Part shown: in pieces, positions 59,485-64,000 of the stretch | Layout: every line of letters begins with the position of its first letter | Position numbering within the stretch: the first letter of the stretch is position 1 | Assembly (NCBI GenBank): GCA_036346205.1 | Contig: JARFJB010001986.1 | Coordinates: forward strand, 597,501 to 661,500 | Source: Vesta saturnalis | Lineage: Eukaryota; Arthropoda; Insecta; Coleoptera; Lampyridae | Length of the DNA stretch: 64,000 nt | Direction: 5' to 3' | Notes under the pieces: model-generated | What the model was told of the DNA's origin: nothing | Databases searched by the model: none | Seen by the model: the letters and a program-made list of their open reading frames with translations, nothing else | Translations under genes and position numbers: made by a program

Positions 59485-61145
59485 AATTCTTCAATTTATA
59501 TTTCATATCATGAAATTAAGCCTCAATTGGTTTAAATCTAATTTTAAATATATATTAGATTTTTTTCAAATCAAGGAGGCCCAGTGAAAGAAAAAAAAAT
59601 GTTTTCAGATAAAGTACTGGCTATCTTAGAAATACAACAAGATGTCGTAATGAAAAGTTATTCAGAATAAAAAAATATGATCCTATGAAAAATTTTAGAA
59701 TGATCGGTTTATTTTGACAGTGTTATTTTCCACTTAAATATTTTGCGTGAAAAAGTATATTTTTGTTGAAAATTCAACAAAGTGTTATTAAGAAAAATTA
59801 TTCAGGATGTGAAATTATTGACCTCTGCAAAAATTAGGAAGATCGACTTACTTTTATAAAGCCACCGTTATTATGTAACCTGTTTTACCCACGTGTTCCG
59901 TGTCAGTGCCAGTTTGTTCTACAATACTTAGACAATGTTAACATGAGCGGAAAAAATGTATATTGTCTAATGTTACGGACTCAGGGAATATTCGCTACGA
60001 GAAGTGATGCGGCGGTTAGGTTTTCCGAAACCATTTAACTGCGTTCGACGGCCATGTGAATAATCAAAAAGTTCTTGCTAGTAGCAGTGTCCTGAACAGC
60101 AACAATCACGAAAAAATATAATGAATATATATCGGGACTGTTATTGCTCTAAAGTGGGGGAAACCCAATAATATCATTAAGACTTAGAACAGACGATTAC
60201 AGAAGATTTATAAACTAAACAATGTCCATGCTTTTATACCCAAATACGTACACACCCTTGAAGAAGGTCAGACTGGTCGCATATTAAATTTTTGTGAATG
60301 TGTCGGGGAGAAACGCCTTTACAATAGAAATTTTCACTGTAGATGTTAATATACACAAAATCCTAATTTAAGCTAGGCGACAATATTTCAAAAAAGTCAA
60401 TACCTGGTGCGCAATTTCTTTTCATCACGGTATTATTGGATCTTCATAGAGGGCAGATTAAACCAAAATGATTAGTTAGAACTAATTCAGCAATTTTAGG
60501 AGACAATTGAAGATAACATGAATACATTATATGGAAACAAGATTTATTTCCAACATGATGACTGCCTGGTCCATTCGGCGATACGTGTTATTGACTGGAT
60601 GAATTTAACATTTCGAAAACTGGATAGATAGAAATGGACTGATTGAATAGCCTTGATTGAATGACGCTGAAATTCTAAAAGCTAGAATAATGTTGTAAAC
60701 AGAATAACTCTTAGGAAAATTTAAAATGTAGACGTCGGTCGTCTTGAAATGTGCGTAGAAAATGATGGCGCTTGTATTAAATAAACAGTGTAATTATTTA
60801 CCCAAAAATTAAAATCCAATTTCGTTAAACAATGAATTTTTGTTTAAAAAAATCCGCTTAAAAAGCATAATATAGCGTTAGACAATACACTTATTTAAGC
60901 GAAAAATATTTATTTTTATCAAAGTAAACCGATCTTTCTAAACAATTGTGTAGGGTCATAATTTCTTATTTTCAACAACTTTTCTTAATGAGATTTTGTT
61001 GTACTGCTAAGAGAAAAAGTACTTTACCTGAAAACACATTTTTTTTCTTCCACTTGAAAAAATCTAAACTAGTTTCTAATTAGTTTCAAACCAAGTAGGG
61101 CTTATTGCAAGATATGAAATATATATTAAAAATGCAACACACGCA
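59485..61145 (+). mobile_element. Mariner-like element with long inverted repeats
   Basis: The left arm (about 59,485-59,720) and the reverse complement of the right arm (about 60,900-61,145) align over roughly 240 bp: TTTCATATC, AGATTTTTT, GAAGAAAAAAAATG, TTTTCAG followed by TAAAGTAC, and AGATCGGTTTA-type stretches occur in the same order. Part of the left arm is repeated again at 59,762-59,870 in direct orientation. Between the arms lies a decayed plus-strand transposase. Right end abuts (TA)n. Confidence 0.75.
59940..60760 (+). pseudogene. Mariner-like (DUF4817-type) transposase, decayed
   Basis: Plus-strand pieces: a MSGKNVYC start near 59,943; IPKYVHTLEEGQTGRILNFC near 60,235-60,300, equivalent to the end of the DNA-binding half; and NKIYFQHDDCLVHSAIRV near 60,540-60,590, the second catalytic Asp region, followed by LNLTF-like and RKLDR blocks. 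The first catalytic region and the last Asp are not readable. Two domains in family order and the surrounding inverted repeats support the call. Inactive. Confidence 0.7.
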
Positions 61146-61147
61146 CA

Positions 61148-61150
<3 letters not shown>

Positions 61151-61203
<53 letters not shown>
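61151..61203. repeat. (TA)n microsatellite
   Basis: About 53 bp of alternating T and A next to the right end of the mariner-like element. Confidence 0.95.
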
Positions 61204-63673
<2,470 letters not shown>

Positions 63674-63719
63674 TATATTGGTTTAATCTTCAAATAATTC
63701 TTTCTCAATATTACTTTTT

Positions 63720-64000
63720 TTACAAATACAATTTATCAAATTCCTTGTATGAATTATTCAATTTCTTACATTGGAACTTCACTACAAACATTAAAAAACC
63801 GAATAATACAACATAAATCAGATATGAGAGTCAAACCAAAAATACTGCTTTGGCACAATATATTCTAAATTCGAAGCATAACTTTAAATATAACGAAACT
63901 ATAATTTTACACGTAGCAATCAATAACAAAAAAAGACTTTTATTAGAATTGTTGCATATTAAAGTTAACAGTAATAATGTTTGCAATAATAAAAAAGATT
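63720..64000 (+). pseudogene. Penelope-like GIY-YIG endonuclease fragment, third element
   Basis: The plus strand reads NTIYQIPCMNYSISYIGTSL, then LKNRIIQHKSDMR with the YIG motif and the conserved Arg and His; after a one-base shift near 63,838 it continues with ALAQYILNSKHNFKY and KKRLLLELLHIK to the window end. The order matches the endonuclease and C-terminus of Penelope-like elements, but it is clearly a different lineage from the pair at 12.3-16.9 kb (different residues, and the second Cys of the PCIDC pair is Tyr). 5'-truncated right after (TA)n; the 3' end lies beyond the window. Confidence 0.82.

Overview
The window looks like intergenic, transposon-dense DNA from an arthropod, most probably an insect. 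It is AT-rich, carries many (TA)n and (CA)n tracts, and holds no recognisable host gene. Its coding remnants are all of families common in insect genomes: Penelope-like elements, DUF4817-type mariner relatives, BED-finger and ZMYM1-type hAT transposases, a jockey/CR1-like LINE tail, a Ty3/gypsy element and a tRNA-derived SINE. I see no prokaryotic operon, CRISPR array or complete cellular gene.

Layout. 1-7,920: CA/CCACA-type low-complexity blocks separated by G-poor sequence, with a suspicious C23/G27 junction at 4,230-4,279 beside a mariner scrap. 7,918-12,244: no recognised feature. 12,298-16,932: two Penelope-like copies head to head, forming a long inverted repeat whose outer ends abut (TA)n tracts. 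18,480-20,009: decayed mariner-like element. 23,258-24,745: foldback inverted repeat whose right arm was hit by a SINE (8-bp target duplication). 27,885-36,770: a unit of about 1.2-1.3 kb (three blocks A-B-C) present twice in tandem, cut open by a 449-bp MITE, a hAT element with 8-bp target duplication, an unclassified insect repeat protein gene, and a 674-bp mariner deletion derivative. 38,400-41,425: an IS630/Tc1-type transposase remnant and a 5'-truncated LINE. 42,272-45,764: a second SINE split by a 3.1-kb ZMYM-type hAT. 47,880-49,000: a decayed mariner. 50,379-59,104: a structurally complete gypsy-type LTR retrotransposon on the minus strand (two LTRs of about 1.3 kb, TAAT target duplication, primer site, polypurine tract, gag-pol) with disrupted frames and a changed reverse-transcriptase active site. 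59,109-61,145: mariner ends and a mariner with long inverted repeats. 63,680-64,000: the 3' part of another Penelope-like element running off the window.

The genes do not cooperate in a host pathway. The value of the window is stratigraphic: several insertions have exact target duplications and nest inside one another, so their order can be read directly. I did not find convincing evidence of a new biological system. The least explained items are the small ORF kept in both copies of the tandem unit, the unclassified repeat protein at 33.4-35.4 kb, and the strand-asymmetric CA-rich region.
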